A stretch of DNA of 64,000 nt from Macrosoma leucophasiata. Lineage: Eukaryota > Arthropoda > Insecta > Lepidoptera > Hedylidae. The notes below the pieces were generated by a model, which did no database searches, had not been told where the DNA came from, and was given only the letters and a program-made list of their open reading frames with translations. Of the stretch, positions 21,993-33,994 are shown one piece after another (the first letter of the stretch is position 1; every line of letters starts with the position of its first letter). The translations under genes were made by a program, and so were the position numbers. The DNA lies in NCBI GenBank assembly GCA_036365455.1, contig JAWQUS010000020.1, forward strand, positions 5,739,001-5,803,000, read 5' to 3'.

Positions 21993-22204
21993 TCCTACTA
22001 ATACGCGTATTATAAATGCGAAAGTTTGTGAGTGGATGGATGTTTGTTACTTTTTCACGAAAAAACTGCTTGACGGATTTGAATGAAACTACAGTAATAT
22101 AGGTATATAACTTTACAGTCATATATGTATATAACAATAACATATAGGCTACAACTTGTAATGATTTAATGTAACATTCGACGAAGTCGCGGGCAAAATC
22201 TAGT
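21993..22204 (+). mobile_element. Helitron-like element, short non-autonomous (type 2)
   Basis: Begins after an A with TCCTACTAATA, contains ATTATAAATGCGAAAGTTTG and ends CGAAGTCGCGGGCAAAATCTAGT. A 5' TC and 3' CTRRT behind a hairpin are Helitron terminal signals. Confidence 0.75.
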
Positions 22205-23177
22205 GTATATAACAATAAGGTTCAATCTAGCTCGTGTGGGCGGTAATTTCAGCCGGCTAGAGCGAGCGCCCGAACAAACATATCAAAAACACATTCGTCT
22301 ACTTTCGTGCCACATGATTCTATGGCATGCCGCCATGCCGAAGCTTGCCGTCTAGTGCCATGCCATCAGTGAGCGCCGCCCCTTAAAGTCAAGCTTCGAA
22401 AATACATGTATTTGTTACTATGTGTTTCGGGCTTTCCTGAGGACCGTCCTTAAACGATATCGTACATGAATTCACGTGAAATATAGCTGTTATCTGTATT
22501 TAATATAATAAATGTGAAAGTAATTCTGCTTGTTACCTTTTCAGGGCTAAACGTGTTTTACGAAACTTTGAAACCTGATCCCAACGAAATAAGTAATGTT
22601 GCTCTAGGCTGGGACCGCTTTTGAAGTTCGTGAAATATCGTAATATAAAATCATGTCAAAGCTTGTCAGGTTCCTTTGAAGAATGAAAACCTAATTTATT
22701 CAAGGATTTTGATTATACTTTGATGTGGTATGATCAGACAAAAACCTTTTTGCGAAAATCCCGATACGATTTCCTAACTCCAGATGTCTAGATAAGATCA
22801 TTGCAAGAAAAAAAAAGAAAGGGCTGTTGACGATCATGGTCATACGTTGCAAAGGTTTAACCTCAACAAGACCGGGTGCATTTAACTAATCAAATTATGG
22901 ATCAATGAACCAATCAATCAATTGAACGGGTCGAACGAACCAAGTCTTTCTTTCAATGGATCAGTATTGAGGCGGTTCTTTACAATCGAACGAACGACAC
23001 ATAGATACTAAAATGCGCTAAACCGTGCGGCTCACTATTTTGGTGGTATCGTGTCTTTACGAACCCTGAGAACGAATGAATTACAAGCTTATACTCAACT
23101 GATCAAACAAAACCTGTGAAAACGTTATGTTCAAACAAAGCTGAAATATAACTTAAGCCAGTAAAATCTTAATCTTA
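22205..23177. other. No gene supported
   Basis: Degraded repeat sequence. A fragment resembling a Helitron-like body (AATGTGAAAGTAATTCTGCT) lies at about 22511. No coding frame is convincing. Confidence 0.4.
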
Positions 23178-23614
23178 ATATATATAAATCTCGTGTCACA
23201 ATGTTTATCCTCAATGGACTCCTAAACCACTTAACCGATTATAGTAAAATTCGCACACCATGTGCAGTTCGATCCAACTTGAGAGATAGGATAGTTTAAA
23301 TCTCAAATTATAGTCGCAATTTTATTTTATTGCTAATTATTTGTCTGTTATTATTTGACAGTCACAATTATCTGTTAACTCCAAATGATTCTAACAGATG
23401 TCGATACTTTTCGACTGGGTTGAGTAAGTAATCAATAGATGGCGCTGTTATGGTAAATCTACAAACGTGTCATTTATGCTACATTTTAACAGCATAACTA
23501 CCACGTGTTGTTGACGCTATAAAATTAATTAAATTTATTTTGTAGTGAACGAAATACCGTATAATTCAATTATTTCCACTTTTTAAATTTTTGGTGTTAG
23601 CATAGCCGGCCACG
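23178..23614 (+). repeat. Helitron 5' region, duplicated copy
   Basis: Starts TATATATAAATCTCGTGTCA and ends GCATAGCCGGCCACG. The same 430-bp sequence recurs at about 23873-24312 with few changes, so this is a direct repeat on either side of the small Helitron at 23615-23871. Confidence 0.75.
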
Positions 23615-23871
23615 TCTATATATATAAAAATGCAACCCGTTTTCCTTGGTCACGGCATCACGCGTGAATGGCTTCGCCGATTTGGCTAATTTTGGTTTTA
23701 AATGATTTTTGGAAGTCTAGGGAAGGTTGAAAAGGTAAGAAAATATGAAGAAATTGAAGGGAAACAGTAAAAACCACAATTTTATTTTTCCATACAAATT
23801 GTCCGTATCTATCAAACCTTTGACACCTTATTTCATTCTGAGGCAATACGAAGTTTGCCGGGTCAGCTAGT
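23615..23871 (+). mobile_element. Helitron-like element (type 3), 257 bp
   Basis: Starts TCTATATATATAAAAATGC and ends TTGCCGGGTCAGCTAGT. A second copy is at 33711-33977. No coding capacity. Confidence 0.75.
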
Positions 23872-24440
23872 AATATATATAAATCTCGTGTCACAATGTT
23901 TGTCCTCAATGGACTCCTAAACCACATAACTGATTATAATAAAATTCGCACACCATGTGCAGTTCGATCCAACTTGAGAGATAGGATAGTTTAAATCTCA
24001 AATTATAGTCGCAATTTTAATTTATTGCTAATTATTTGTCTGTTATTATTTGACAGTCACAATTATCTGTTAACTCCAAATGATTCTAACAGATGTCGAT
24101 ACCTTTCGACTGGGTTGAGTAAGTAATCAATAGATGGCGCTGCTATGGTAAATCTACAAACGTGTCATATAAGCTACATTTTAACAGCATAATTACCACG
24201 TGTTGTTGACGCTATAAAATTAATTAAATTTATTTTGTAGTGAACGAAATACCGTATAATTAAATTATTTCCACTTTTTAAATTTTTGATGTTAGCATAG
24301 CCGGCCACGTGTTACATAGACTGAAGTGTAAATTGAATTCATATTATATTGAATGAAGATAATACAGTGAAATTAATCCTGTTTTTTACTTATTTGTGCT
24401 TCATTGATCAAAAGTTTATAATTTAAACGTTGATGTTGAC

Positions 24441-24971
24441 GAAATTAACTTCCAGATACAACAGTTCGATACTGTTGTTGATGAAAATGAAAGTGTAAAT
24501 TTTCCGATTGAATTTTTAAATTCATTAGATATCCCTGGAATGCCACCACATAATCTTCGATTAAAGATTGGTTCCCCTATTATTCTCCTCTGTAATTTGA
24601 ATCCACCTCAATGATGTAACGGTACGCGTTTGGCCATCAAAAAGATCACCGGAAACATTCTTGAAGCAACCATTTTGGCTGGGAAGTTTAAAGGAAAAGT
24701 GGGCCTGCTGCCACGTATTCCGATGATACCATCAGATTCTACCATACCCTTCAAAAGGCTACAGTTTCCAATTCGTTTAGCTTTCGCCATGTCTATAAAT
24801 AAATCTCAAGGTCAAACAATGTCCATTTGTGGTTTAGATTTGGAAAATCCATGTTTTTCTCATGGGCAACTATATGTTGCGTGTTCACGTGTTGGGAAAC
24901 CGTCGAATCTATTTGTGTTAGCTAAAGACAGGTTAACCAAAAACATTGTGCACCGATTGGTGTTAAATTAA
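24441..24971 (+). pseudogene. Helitron PIF1-like helicase, C-terminal fragment
   Basis: In the frame of 24540 (ATGCCACC) the reading contains IPGMPPHNL, then [11 protein letters not shown], a TGA at 24612-24614, and CNGTRLAIKKITGN. From 24630 the frame is open to TAA at 24969-24971. It includes PFKRLQFPIRLAFAMSINKS, QGQT and HGQLYVACSRVGKP. These are the C-terminal helicase motifs V and VI of PIF1-like proteins; the family unwinds DNA during rolling-circle transposition. Walker A and B and the Rep nuclease are absent. The internal stop and truncation make it non-functional. The 5' limit is approximate. Confidence 0.85.
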
Positions 24972-25159
24972 ATTGAAATCGAAAGTATTTTTAATTAAAA
25001 AAAATAGATATTAATGTTTAAAAGTTTAAAACTGTCTGCCTTGCCTACCTCATTCATGAGTTTAAGCGTCACATGTTATTTACTGTATTATACTGTAATA
25101 TACTTATATTTGTCATAAAATTAAATGGAAATAATAAATCTGATAAATTTTTATTTTGT

Positions 25160-26106
25160 ACTAGCTTTTGCCCGCGACTTCGTTCGCGTGGACTTCAGGT
25201 TCGTCCCGTCTAGTCTAGTAATAAGTAAGAAATACGGTAACTAAGCACTGCAGAGCCCTAATTTGTACGTGTAACTCCTAACCAAAAAGAAACCTGGCAA
25301 TAACTAACCTTAGGCCTATATTACTTAAAGTAGGCGACCATACGTTTTTATCAAATCGCTAGTGCCTTGAAAATTCGCAAAACGGACACTACCGTCAACG
25401 ACGTCTGCCCTCACGTGTCTGCCCGCGTTCGGGTCGCGCACTCAGCCATGAGCCACTTCTTCCCCACCGCACCTACCCCGCTCCCCCCACGCCCCGTTCG
25501 CCTGGCGCCGCTGCCGGTATTTATCACCGAAACTGTATTTATCGCCGAAATTGCTATGACTCTGCATTTTAAATCTGTGATATCTTCGAAAATATTTATT
25601 TAATTTACATGCTGTAAAAAGCCATATTGATCTTTATTAAATGCACAATGTATTTAAGATACTTAATTGGATAAGGATTAATACTGTATTGCTTAAAATC
25701 GCTTCGTAATTAAGCCATTATTTCTCGTACAAAGTAAAGGATAAAAAATGGTTATTGTGGGTTATTCCTAAGAGATAAACATATACCATCACGGACTTTT
25801 TTGTAGACTTTTTTAAGTTGTACAATACTGTAGTAAATTGTTTTGATCTATCTTGTAGGATTCAGTCAGCGTTTGCAATGTAAGCGCAAAAAATGTGTTT
25901 TTTCTACGACCTCACATTAAAAACCTCAAAAATTGTAGCCTATGTGTTATTCTGATGTATAAGCTATAGCCTATGTGTTATTCTGATGTATAAGCTATAT
26001 TGTGGTAAAGTTTCATTCAAATCCATTCAGTAGTTTTTACGTGAAAGAGTAACAAACATCCATACATCCATACTTACAAACTTTCGCCTTTATAATAGTA
26101 GTAGGA
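25160..26106 (-). mobile_element. Helitron-like element (type 2) with GC-rich passenger
   Basis: On the minus strand it starts TCCTACTACTATTATAAAGG after an A and ends CGAAGTCGCGGGCAAAAGCTAGT. Near its 5' end a unit of about 31 bp (AGCCTATGTGTTATTCTGAT plus GTATAAGCTAT) is tandemly duplicated (25946-26000). Positions 25370-25540 are markedly GC-rich, unlike the rest, and may be captured host sequence. Confidence 0.75.
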
Positions 26107-26514
26107 TCTATTGATTTCTGCTTAATATCAAGTGTAAGAACATTTTAATTAATTGTGTTCAACGTACTTCCCCTTCAAATCTCAATCCAGTGAATTTGTA
26201 TACCAACATCAACATTTTTGTCTTTGTTCGTAAATAATTTCATTGTACTAAAGAGTTATCGTAGTAGAAAGTCAAATAAGGAGATCACCAAATTTTTTTA
26301 CGAATACTGTCTGTGTGAATAAGCATAGTGGACTCCGTGACTGATGTTCTCTTATTGTTCCTCTTAGATTGTTTACTATAATGTAATATAACAAAAACTT
26401 TAGCCACAGCAACGCGTGGCCGGGTCAGCTAGTTATTTATAAAACTAAACTTAAGAAATGGTTACTAACTTTAGATTACCAAAAGACTGAAAAACTTCTA
26501 GAAATTGTATCGAA

Positions 26515-26575
26515 AAAACACACACACACACACACAAACACGCGCGCACGCACGCACGCACGTTCGCGCTCACTC
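26515..26575. repeat. CA/CG-type microsatellite
   Basis: (CA)n passing into CACG and GCAC repeats. Confidence 0.9.
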
Positions 26576-26589
26576 ATACACTAGCCTTT

Positions 26590-26898
26590 GTTATTTTGTG
26601 TTACTTTTAACTTTTTTTCTCTATAAAAAAAGTTATATTTCTGTACATGCACCATCACCTAATCTACCATAATATTAGCACAATGCATTCAACATAAATT
26701 TCTGAAATCATTTCTTATGAGGAAAGAGCTGGTGTCCTGAAATACAGGCTCTGCTTAGTTTAGGCACCAGTCTCCCACAATTTACTTAAATAATAACTCA
26801 CAACTTTTTGATGTTAATATAATATGTCAAGCTGTTTAGGTGTGTAATTATTAAGATTATTGTGGTGATAAATAAATAAATAAATAAAATAAATAAGC
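26590..26898 (+). repeat. LINE 3' untranslated region with (AAAT)n tail
   Basis: A non-coding segment ending GTGGTGATAAATAAATAAAT. The tail style equals that of the LINE at 20357-20377. No coding part remains. Confidence 0.5.
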
Positions 26899-28575
26899 AG
26901 TCGTCCTATGACTTCTGTAGAGTTACGATTGTTTAGATTTTAAAGTATTGTTAGAATATTACATAGGTGATTATGCATTTATGTGTTATCAAAAAAGAAA
27001 AGAACTGTATACTTTCACCACTTTTATTATACCACGTGAATAAAACAGCAAAGTTCCACTTCCAAAATTGCTTGCTTATTTCGTACATTAGCCAATATAT
27101 CACATGTTAAGGTTACCTGACAGGCAGCAGGTGGACACAAGGGTCGATGAATTAGCCGACGACAGATGCGGTGCCCAACGCGTTTTTAATGGCGGTCCCA
27201 TTCCTGCAGCTAAGTGCTAACGTGCGAATTGAGTTTTGAAAATAATGATTCATATCTTCTCTCATATCAAATCATATCTCATATCATTATCCCTCAGGCC
27301 ACCAGAAAAATATGACAATTGATTTCTTATTGTTCTCGGTCCCGATCGGGGTCCCCATTGCTGCTTCAGGGATTAAGAATAGAAAGAATAGAATACGAAG
27401 TTATGTCATCAAAGCGATAGAGTTGGACAGTCGAACCGCAAGCCGGGGCGTTAAAATGCTTGATAAACAATGTTTTGATCAACATCAAAAACTTTATATA
27501 GAAGATACAAGAGTTGGTAAATAATACATTTTTAATTGTTATTGTTATACTTACATATTGGTTTTCAACGTGAAGACACAAGTTTTAGAAAGAATAAACG
27601 ATCAGCAAAATTTAGCCAGGCAAAACATTAAAATAGTCTCAGCTTATTTCTTTTTGCCGAAATATTTCAAATGTACATACCTGAATTTAATATAGTCAGC
27701 TGAATATCGATCCAATTTCAATCTCGTCCCAATAATTCAAGAAGCCGAAAATGGATTTACTCTGTATAGACCAGGTTGGATTCTCTGAAGAAATACCGTG
27801 ACTAAGTTAGAGCTTTATTTTCGTAGTACATTAAAAATGTATAATTGAATGTTAAAAATGTATATTCAACAATTTATCCCCAGCACTAATTTAGATGATT
27901 GTCATGAAAAAGCACTTCAGTTACATTTTCTCTGACAAACTTATTTTTCGTATTATAAAGAAATCCCTGCAGACAATAATTGGCTCGAGAAAGATCACTG
28001 GCGGAGGGTAAAAGGAAAATACAAGTTATTTCAAGACTTGTTTTTTAAATTAAACGGGACATTGAGTAAGCATATTCAATGAAGTCCCAGTGGTAACATC
28101 GGAAGCACGCTAGGTCCATTAAACAAACTCGTTATGATAATACACAGTAAAGACAATAGCTGTAATCTGAATCGATGTGGATTTATGGATGGCGTAAGAC
28201 AAATTAAATAGATTTTTGCCGTGCAAAACTTGGACGGCGCATGACATAAACGTTTTGCGTGAAGTAGTTCTTGCTGCTGGGATGATTTTTAGGGATCCGT
28301 AGCAAACAAGGAACCCTTATAATTTCGCCATGTCCGTCTGTCTGCCTGTGTGTCTGAAAATATAGAAAATATATTCTGATCCATTCCAGACTTCATCATC
28401 ATCAATGAAAGTCTGTATTTCTTTATCCAAAAAATATGCTCATATATATAAATATATATATATATATATATTATACCTATTTATTATGCATATAAAAAAA
28501 ATACGTAATTGAACATGTTTCTACACACAAATTCCAAAAAATGAAAAAAATCCGATATGTGCTAACTTGAAATCA
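26899..28575. other. No gene supported; short AT repeat
   Basis: AT-rich sequence with an AT/TA repeat at 28441-28472 and a CCGTCTGTCTGCC-type fragment at 28333-28350. A plus frame at 27312-27524 has no recognisable content. Confidence 0.4.
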
Positions 28576-28878
28576 TCTATACAAATAAATAAAATTGGAG
28601 TGTCTGTTTGTAATATAAATATAACCTTTTTACTTAACGCAAATGTATGTATACACGGTACGTATACCGAAACAACATTTTTTTTATTTTTATCTGTCTG
28701 TCTGTCTGTTTGTTCCGGCTAATCTCGGGAATGGCTGGACCGATTTTGACGGGACTTTCACTGGCAGATAGCTTATGTAATAAGGCGTAACTCAGGTTAA
28801 CTTTTATACTTGCTGCGCCCACGACTTCGTCCGGGTAGGTACTGAACAACCATAAACACTCACGGGGACGAAGTCGCG
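28576..28878 (+). mobile_element. Helitron-like element (type 1)
   Basis: Starts TCTATACAAATAAATAAAAT after an A, contains GTATACACGGTAC, CTGTCTGTCTG and ACCGATTTTGACGGGACTTT, and reaches the 3' hairpin GGACGAAGTCGCG. The final CTAGT is lost where the adjacent SINE inserted or by decay. Confidence 0.75.
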
Positions 28879-28889
28879 AAGTGAGTCTC

Positions 28890-29186
28890 TTCGTAACTTC
28901 ACGCCTGTAATCCCCGAAGGGGTAGGCAGAGGTAAATGCATGCATTCAATCATACATGCAAACACCCACGACTCGCCGGTTACGTTTTGGCCCATGTAAC
29001 AGGTGGTGAACCTGTTGCCATCTCCGGGCACATTACCAAACTCCGGAGTAGAAAATGGAAAAATCCCAATAGAAGCAGAGATAAAGGATTTTAAACCGTT
29101 ATCTCTAATATCCCCGACCCGGGAATCGAACCCAGGACCTCCAGCGTAATAGTAGTGGCCTGCTACCACTACGCTACTGAGGCAGT
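28890..29186 (-). mobile_element. SINE family B with 11-bp target duplication
   Basis: AAGTGAGTCTC at 28879-28889 is repeated at 29187-29197 directly outside the element. The tRNA-like head on the minus strand has GGTTCGATTCC as B box. It is very similar to 10450-10760 apart from a small internal deletion. It inserted at the damaged end of a type 1 Helitron-like element. Confidence 0.9.
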
Positions 29187-29197
29187 AAGTGAGTCTC

Positions 29198-30188
29198 GAC
29201 TTCAAAATTCTACATAATAGTCATATTTTGGATTATAACCTAAACCGTTCTAACTAACCAATCACTCTTAACAAAATGGATGAAATATTAACGTGTATAA
29301 CTAAAAAAAAAAGATCCGGACGCATTGAGAACATCCTCTTTTTTTCGAAGTCGGTTAAAAAAGGAACCCGACAAACTCCTTTATGAAGCTCAAAAATAGC
29401 ATCACATTCAATAATAACTCATACAGGTGGCAACACTAAATCAGCACCGGGAAGGAACCGCGTGGAGGCCGCAGCAAATCAGCATTTCATCGTTATTATT
29501 GCCCGCTACTAAATCTAAAGATAATGCGTCTTCCGACGTGGGGGGCACCAAAATCCCTTTCTATGTTTAAAATAAAAATTTGAACCCTATAGTACAAGAC
29601 ACGGAATGAGAAATATATAACCTCATATTTCATGTGGCGGTAGGGTTCGAAATTAGTGATAATTAATAAATAAACGTACACGTAATAATATAAAACTTTT
29701 TATAACATGATGTGGCAAACAAGCATACAATTTACATTGATGATAAGTTAATAATGTAGCTTCAGTAGTAGTATGTTCTAAGTTTTCGCGAGCTGCACTC
29801 ATTGCAATAAAACAAGTTTTCGGATTTATCTCGCGTATATTAAACTAAAATGATTATTTAAAAATCAAACCCGACGCTTCGGTCTCTTTTCAGCTTCCGT
29901 GGTTTCGGGCAGACTGAGGTGGTATTTATCTGACAGCAGTTTTAAAAATATCTTCAATCTTTATTTTACGCGAGCCCGCCCGCAGGAAATCAAATCAAAC
30001 ACAAGGTCATTTATGTGAACAAGTTATTCCACATCACGTAAACATCTCCATAAAAGAACAGAGACTTCAATGTAGATGTGTGACCACAACTGCTACTGTT
30101 CCGGCATGGAGGAGGAAGGAGGAGTTGTTAAATGACTAAACGGTCTTAGTCTATGATTTACATTGGGGTTAGTGATTACATTGAGTCA
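29198..30188. other. No gene supported
   Basis: AT-rich. A family A tail fragment (GTGGCAAACAAGCATACAAT) lies at about 29711. No coding frame with recognisable content. Confidence 0.4.
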
Positions 30189-30490
30189 TCCACACAAATA
30201 AACAAAATTGGAGTATTTGTTTGTAATATTAAAATAACCGCTTTTTACTAAATGCATATGTATGTATACACGGTACATATACCAAAACAACATTTTTTAC
30301 AATTTTTGTCTGTCTGTCTGTTTGGCGGGGCTAATCTTGGGAACGGCTGGACCGATTTTGACGGAACTTTCACTGGCATATAATAAAGAGTAACTTAGGC
30401 TACTTTTATACTAGCTACGCCCACGACTTTGTCCGAGTAGATACTGAACAATCATAAATTCTCAAGCGGACGAAGTCGCGGGTACGCTAG
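30189..30490 (+). mobile_element. Helitron-like element (type 1)
   Basis: Starts TCCACACAAATAAACAAAAT after an A, has the same body as 28576-28878, and ends GGACGAAGTCGCGGGTACGCTAG. Confidence 0.75.
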
Positions 30491-30923
30491 ACATACAATA
30501 ACAATAGAGGGTATTTATATCTCATACCGTATCTCACACTACTAAAAGCGGTCCCATTTTATATCCCCACTTTATAACGTCGTAGATGCATTTATTTGTT
30601 CTTATAAAATTGTTATATAACATCGTTACACAATTTCGTACTTGGTTTTCATAGCTTACATTAAGGAGATCGTAAAGTCTGCGGGATTGTTGAATATTTG
30701 AAGGTTTTCAGCGGCGGTTTGCGTGAGGCAGTCATTGATTATGTTTGCTCAGAGGTGATTCTGTTGGATTTAATAGACGTTATTGTCGATTGCTTTTACT
30801 GGATCTCTGTTAATTTGATCTGAGAATTGCAGTGATTATCTTAGTAGGTACGTATAGGCACCTACTACTGGGTGAATGGTGAATCTTAGGACATATTAAA
30901 GAACATAATAATTCGGCATTATA
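30491..30923. other. Spacer, nothing recognised
   Basis: AT-rich sequence between two type 1 Helitron-like elements. Confidence 0.4.
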
Positions 30924-31141
30924 TCTATACAAATTACAAATAAATAAAATTGGAGTGTGTGTTTGTAATATAAAAATAACCGAATGCATATGTATGTATA
31001 CACGGTACCTACATATACCAAAACAACATTTTTTACAATGTCTGTCTGTCTGTCTGTCTGTCTGTTTATCAGTCTATCAGTCTATCTGTTTATCTGTCTG
31101 TCTGTCTGTCTGTCTGTCTATCAGTCTATCTGTCTATCTAT

Positions 31142-31172
<31 letters not shown>

Positions 31173-31348
31173 GCGGGGCTAATCTTGGGAACGGCTGGAC
31201 CGATTTTGACGGGACTATCACTGGCAGATAGCTGATGTTATAAGGAGTAACTTAGGCTACTTTTGTACTAGCTGCGCCCCGACTTCGTCCGGGTAGATAC
31301 TAAACAATCATAAATCCTCACGCTGACAAAGTCGCGGACACAGCTAGT
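30924..31348 (+). mobile_element. Helitron-like element (type 1) with expanded microsatellite
   Basis: Starts TCTATACAAATTACAAATAA after an A and ends GTCGCGGACACAGCTAGT at 31348. Its internal CTGT run has expanded into CTGT/CTAT/CAGT repeats at 31040-31169, compared with three to four units in the sister copies. The long Ser/Cys/Leu-rich frames there are artefacts of that repeat. Confidence 0.8.
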
Positions 31349-31377
31349 ATAAAATACAAAAAAGTTTAATTACATAA

Positions 31378-31728
31378 ATTTACGACTTGCAAATTTAGAA
31401 ATCCTTTTTTAGATAATCGACCCTTGCGGTGAAAATATAGTAAACGCTCAAAACTCTTCCCACGGCTGAAATAAAACATAAGACAGTAAACCGAATTGAT
31501 AAAGCACAGATGAGAAACGCTGAGCGAAACTCTATCCATGAAAAGATAAAATTCGCGAACCAAGAGATTAAAATCATAGATGTAAATGAAATCTGGCCGG
31601 TGGTCAGAGTCCCAGACGGTTCAGAAAAGTTAGAAAATTTAACTCGATCCTTTTGAACGTTCCAGCGCACCAGTTGCTAGATAAAAATCAATTCTTGATA
31701 AGAAAACAATTTCACTTGGAATTACGTG
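31378..31728 (+). repeat. Direct segmental duplication, copy 1
   Basis: Shares GATAATCGACCCTTGCGGTG, AGACAGTAAACCGAATTGAT and GCGCACCAGTTGCTAGATAA with 31993-32335. No coding frame is conserved between the copies. Confidence 0.8.
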
Positions 31729-31992
31729 GCATAATTGGCGGTTGAAAACTCACTGAAGAGCCCTTACATTGTCGCTCTGAGCCAACATTTTCATTGAAAC
31801 TCCTTCCACAATATACTTACACAATTTAAGGCAAAAAAGACCTTGCAAACTACCGAGCACAATATCACTCACTCGCGCAGTTGAACCTTGCTTGTAAACA
31901 TATTAGTATCTACTTACCTAAATCTCATTTATACATCAAAACAAAAAGATCATTTAAAACATAAGGCAAATTTAATTGGCAAACTTACATAA

Positions 31993-32335
31993 ATTAACGA
32001 CTTATAAATTTAGAAATCCTTTTGTAGATAATCGACCCTTGCGGTGAAAATAAACTCTACCCACGGCTGAAATAAAAGATAAGACAGTAAACCGAATTGA
32101 TAAAGCATAGATGATAAACGCTGTGTGAAACTATCCACGTTTGAAAAAGATAAAATTCGCGAACCAAGAGAGGCGAAATAAAATCGCAGATGTAAATTAA
32201 ATCTGGCCGGTGGTCAAAGTCCCGAGCGGTTCAGAACAGCGAGGAAATTTTACTCGGTTCTTTTGCTCGTTCCTGCGCACCAGTTGCTAGATAAAAATCC
32301 ATTTTTGATATGAAAACAATTTCACTTCGAATTAC
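31993..32335 (+). repeat. Direct segmental duplication, copy 2
   Basis: Diverged partner of 31378-31728, about 265 bp away, with several small indels. Confidence 0.8.
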
Positions 32336-33074
32336 GAGACGTAGTTGGTGCATTATGTACTTGATGGCTTAGAAAAGTGTTATCTTGCAATTCACGAGAG
32401 CGGCGGCGCTTGATTGTGGTTAGACGTAACGATGTGTACATGTATGATGTGTCAGTGTGCGTACTATACCTCTCTCGCTTGCATACATGCATTTACACGT
32501 CAATAGGGCGTTAAGGCACGCCTTTAACACAATCAAAAATCCACGATTCACAGCAGGTACCTACTCCTCTAATACGTATCTACTGTAATAACTTTACTGA
32601 AATCCTTTACTTTTTACAGCCACAGTCCAGTGGGCTTAAATTGAATTGGAATCCACGAGTATTTTTAGGTCTGTAACTATCCTCACGCTAGTGAGTTCTT
32701 TTTCTGGAGGCCGATTTTTGCATGGAGACATCGTTAAATTTAGTACAAAGTGTTCTGAATTTTAGATAGCATCGTTACGTACGTAGTCTATATCATTGTT
32801 TTGTCATAGAAAACAAAATGAAAGACACAGCATGTAAAACAGGATTTATTACAGTTCCGAAGAAATAGATTTTTTACTGACAGGCTAACAACTCAGTTTT
32901 TGTAACAGAGTAGGTACCCTTTGCACTTATTGAGTACCTACGGATTACTACGAAACTATAAACAGTAGGGATCTGTTCTACTGATTAAAAAGTAAGTACT
33001 GCTGTGTACTTAAAGTATTTAAAAGTATTTTAAGTTTCTCCAGTTTCTTGGTTTTGTTTCGTTACCATCTTACC
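32336..33074. other. No gene supported
   Basis: AT-rich, no frame or repeat recognised. Confidence 0.4.
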
Positions 33075-33350
33075 ATAATTTTTTTTATATGTAATAAAAG
33101 TGGCAAACAAGCATGCAGTTCACATTGATGTTAATTGATGACTGCAGCCTATAGCCACCCATTTAACATGCAGATGCGCTGCCACTCTTGAGGCATTAGG
33201 TGTTATGCCTCTGTCCCGGCAATTACAGGGCCGTACATTACCACCTGACCGGAACACGATAATGCTGAACACTACCATTTAGTGGTATATTAGGTAATGC
33301 GGTGGTGCCTACGCCCGCGAGATCCGTCACTGGAGCTCTACCACCAATAA
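33075..33350 (-). repeat. Dispersed repeat family A
   Basis: Reverse orientation, from the A-rich tail complement at the left to CTCTACCACCA at the right. Confidence 0.85.
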
Positions 33351-33403
33351 ACAATGTTGTGGTAATTTGAAATGGAATTCATTTCAAATTACCACAACAT
33401 TGT
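33351..33403. repeat. Perfect 24-bp palindrome with 5-base loop
   Basis: Arms 33351-33374 (beginning ACAATGTTGTGGTAATTTGA) and 33380-33403 are exact complements around GAATT. It directly abuts a family A copy. Confidence 0.9.
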
Positions 33404-33710
33404 ATGGTAACGAAAAAAAAGAAACTGGCCACACACGGCGTAAGTGCATTGCAATATATTGGATATCGTCGAAAATCATAAGGACATGTTGTCTTCAATA
33501 CACGTTTCTGGCTGTTGACTCGGGTTATTTCCAATTGTCTATATCTGCTGGCTTATCCCTCCGAGAATAAATAAGATGCATTTCAATGTATTTTCAAAAT
33601 CATGCAAACGTTCAATATTATGCAACACAAAGACTGGATTAGAATGAATATGGATAGTGCCTCCATTTCAGTTGCCAATATGGTTTTGTTTTTCTTTTGT
33701 TTTTTTTCAC

Positions 33711-33977
33711 TTTTATATATATAAAAATCAATTGCTGTTCGTTAAGCTCGCTAAAACTCGAGAACGGCTGGACTGATTTGGCTAATTTTGGTTTTGAATG
33801 ATTTTTGGAAGTCCAGGGAAGGTTCAAAAGGTAAGAAAATATGAAGGAATTGAAGGGAAATAGTAAAAACCACAATTTCATTTTCCCATACAAATAGACC
33901 GTATATATTAGGTTGGGGAAAAAGTTTTGCACATTATTTCATTGTGAGGCAATACGAAGTTTGCCGGGTCAGCTGGT
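33711..33977 (+). mobile_element. Helitron-like element (type 3) with mariner-end fragment
   Basis: Matches 23615-23871 and ends GCCGGGTCAGCTGGT (CTRRT). At about 33908-33930 it contains ATTAGGTTGGGGAAAAAGTT, which is the start of the mariner terminal repeat at 40977; the sister element lacks it. Confidence 0.7.
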
Positions 33978-33994
33978 ACAATATATATGTATAT

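Larger units (their letters stand above)
23872..26433 (+). mobile_element. Relic of an autonomous Helitron, internally deleted
   Basis: A 5'-type region (about 23873-24312) is followed by a helicase C-terminal fragment. A 3' terminus GTGGCCGGGTCAGCTAGT ends at 26433 and is followed by T, the expected A|T target. A second Helitron-like element is nested inside on the minus strand (25160-26106). Most of the Rep/helicase gene has been lost. Confidence 0.65.

Noticed and set aside
23178..24312. Pair of LTRs (430-bp direct repeats)
   Set aside because: There is no primer site, polypurine tract or TG...CA ends; only a 257-bp Helitron-like element lies between them.
28634..29205. Minus-strand frames over 100 codons
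   Set aside because: They run across a Helitron-like element and a SINE and contain no domain.
30955..31235. Ser/Cys/Leu-rich proteins
   Set aside because: They are translations of the CTGT/CTAT microsatellite in a Helitron-like element.
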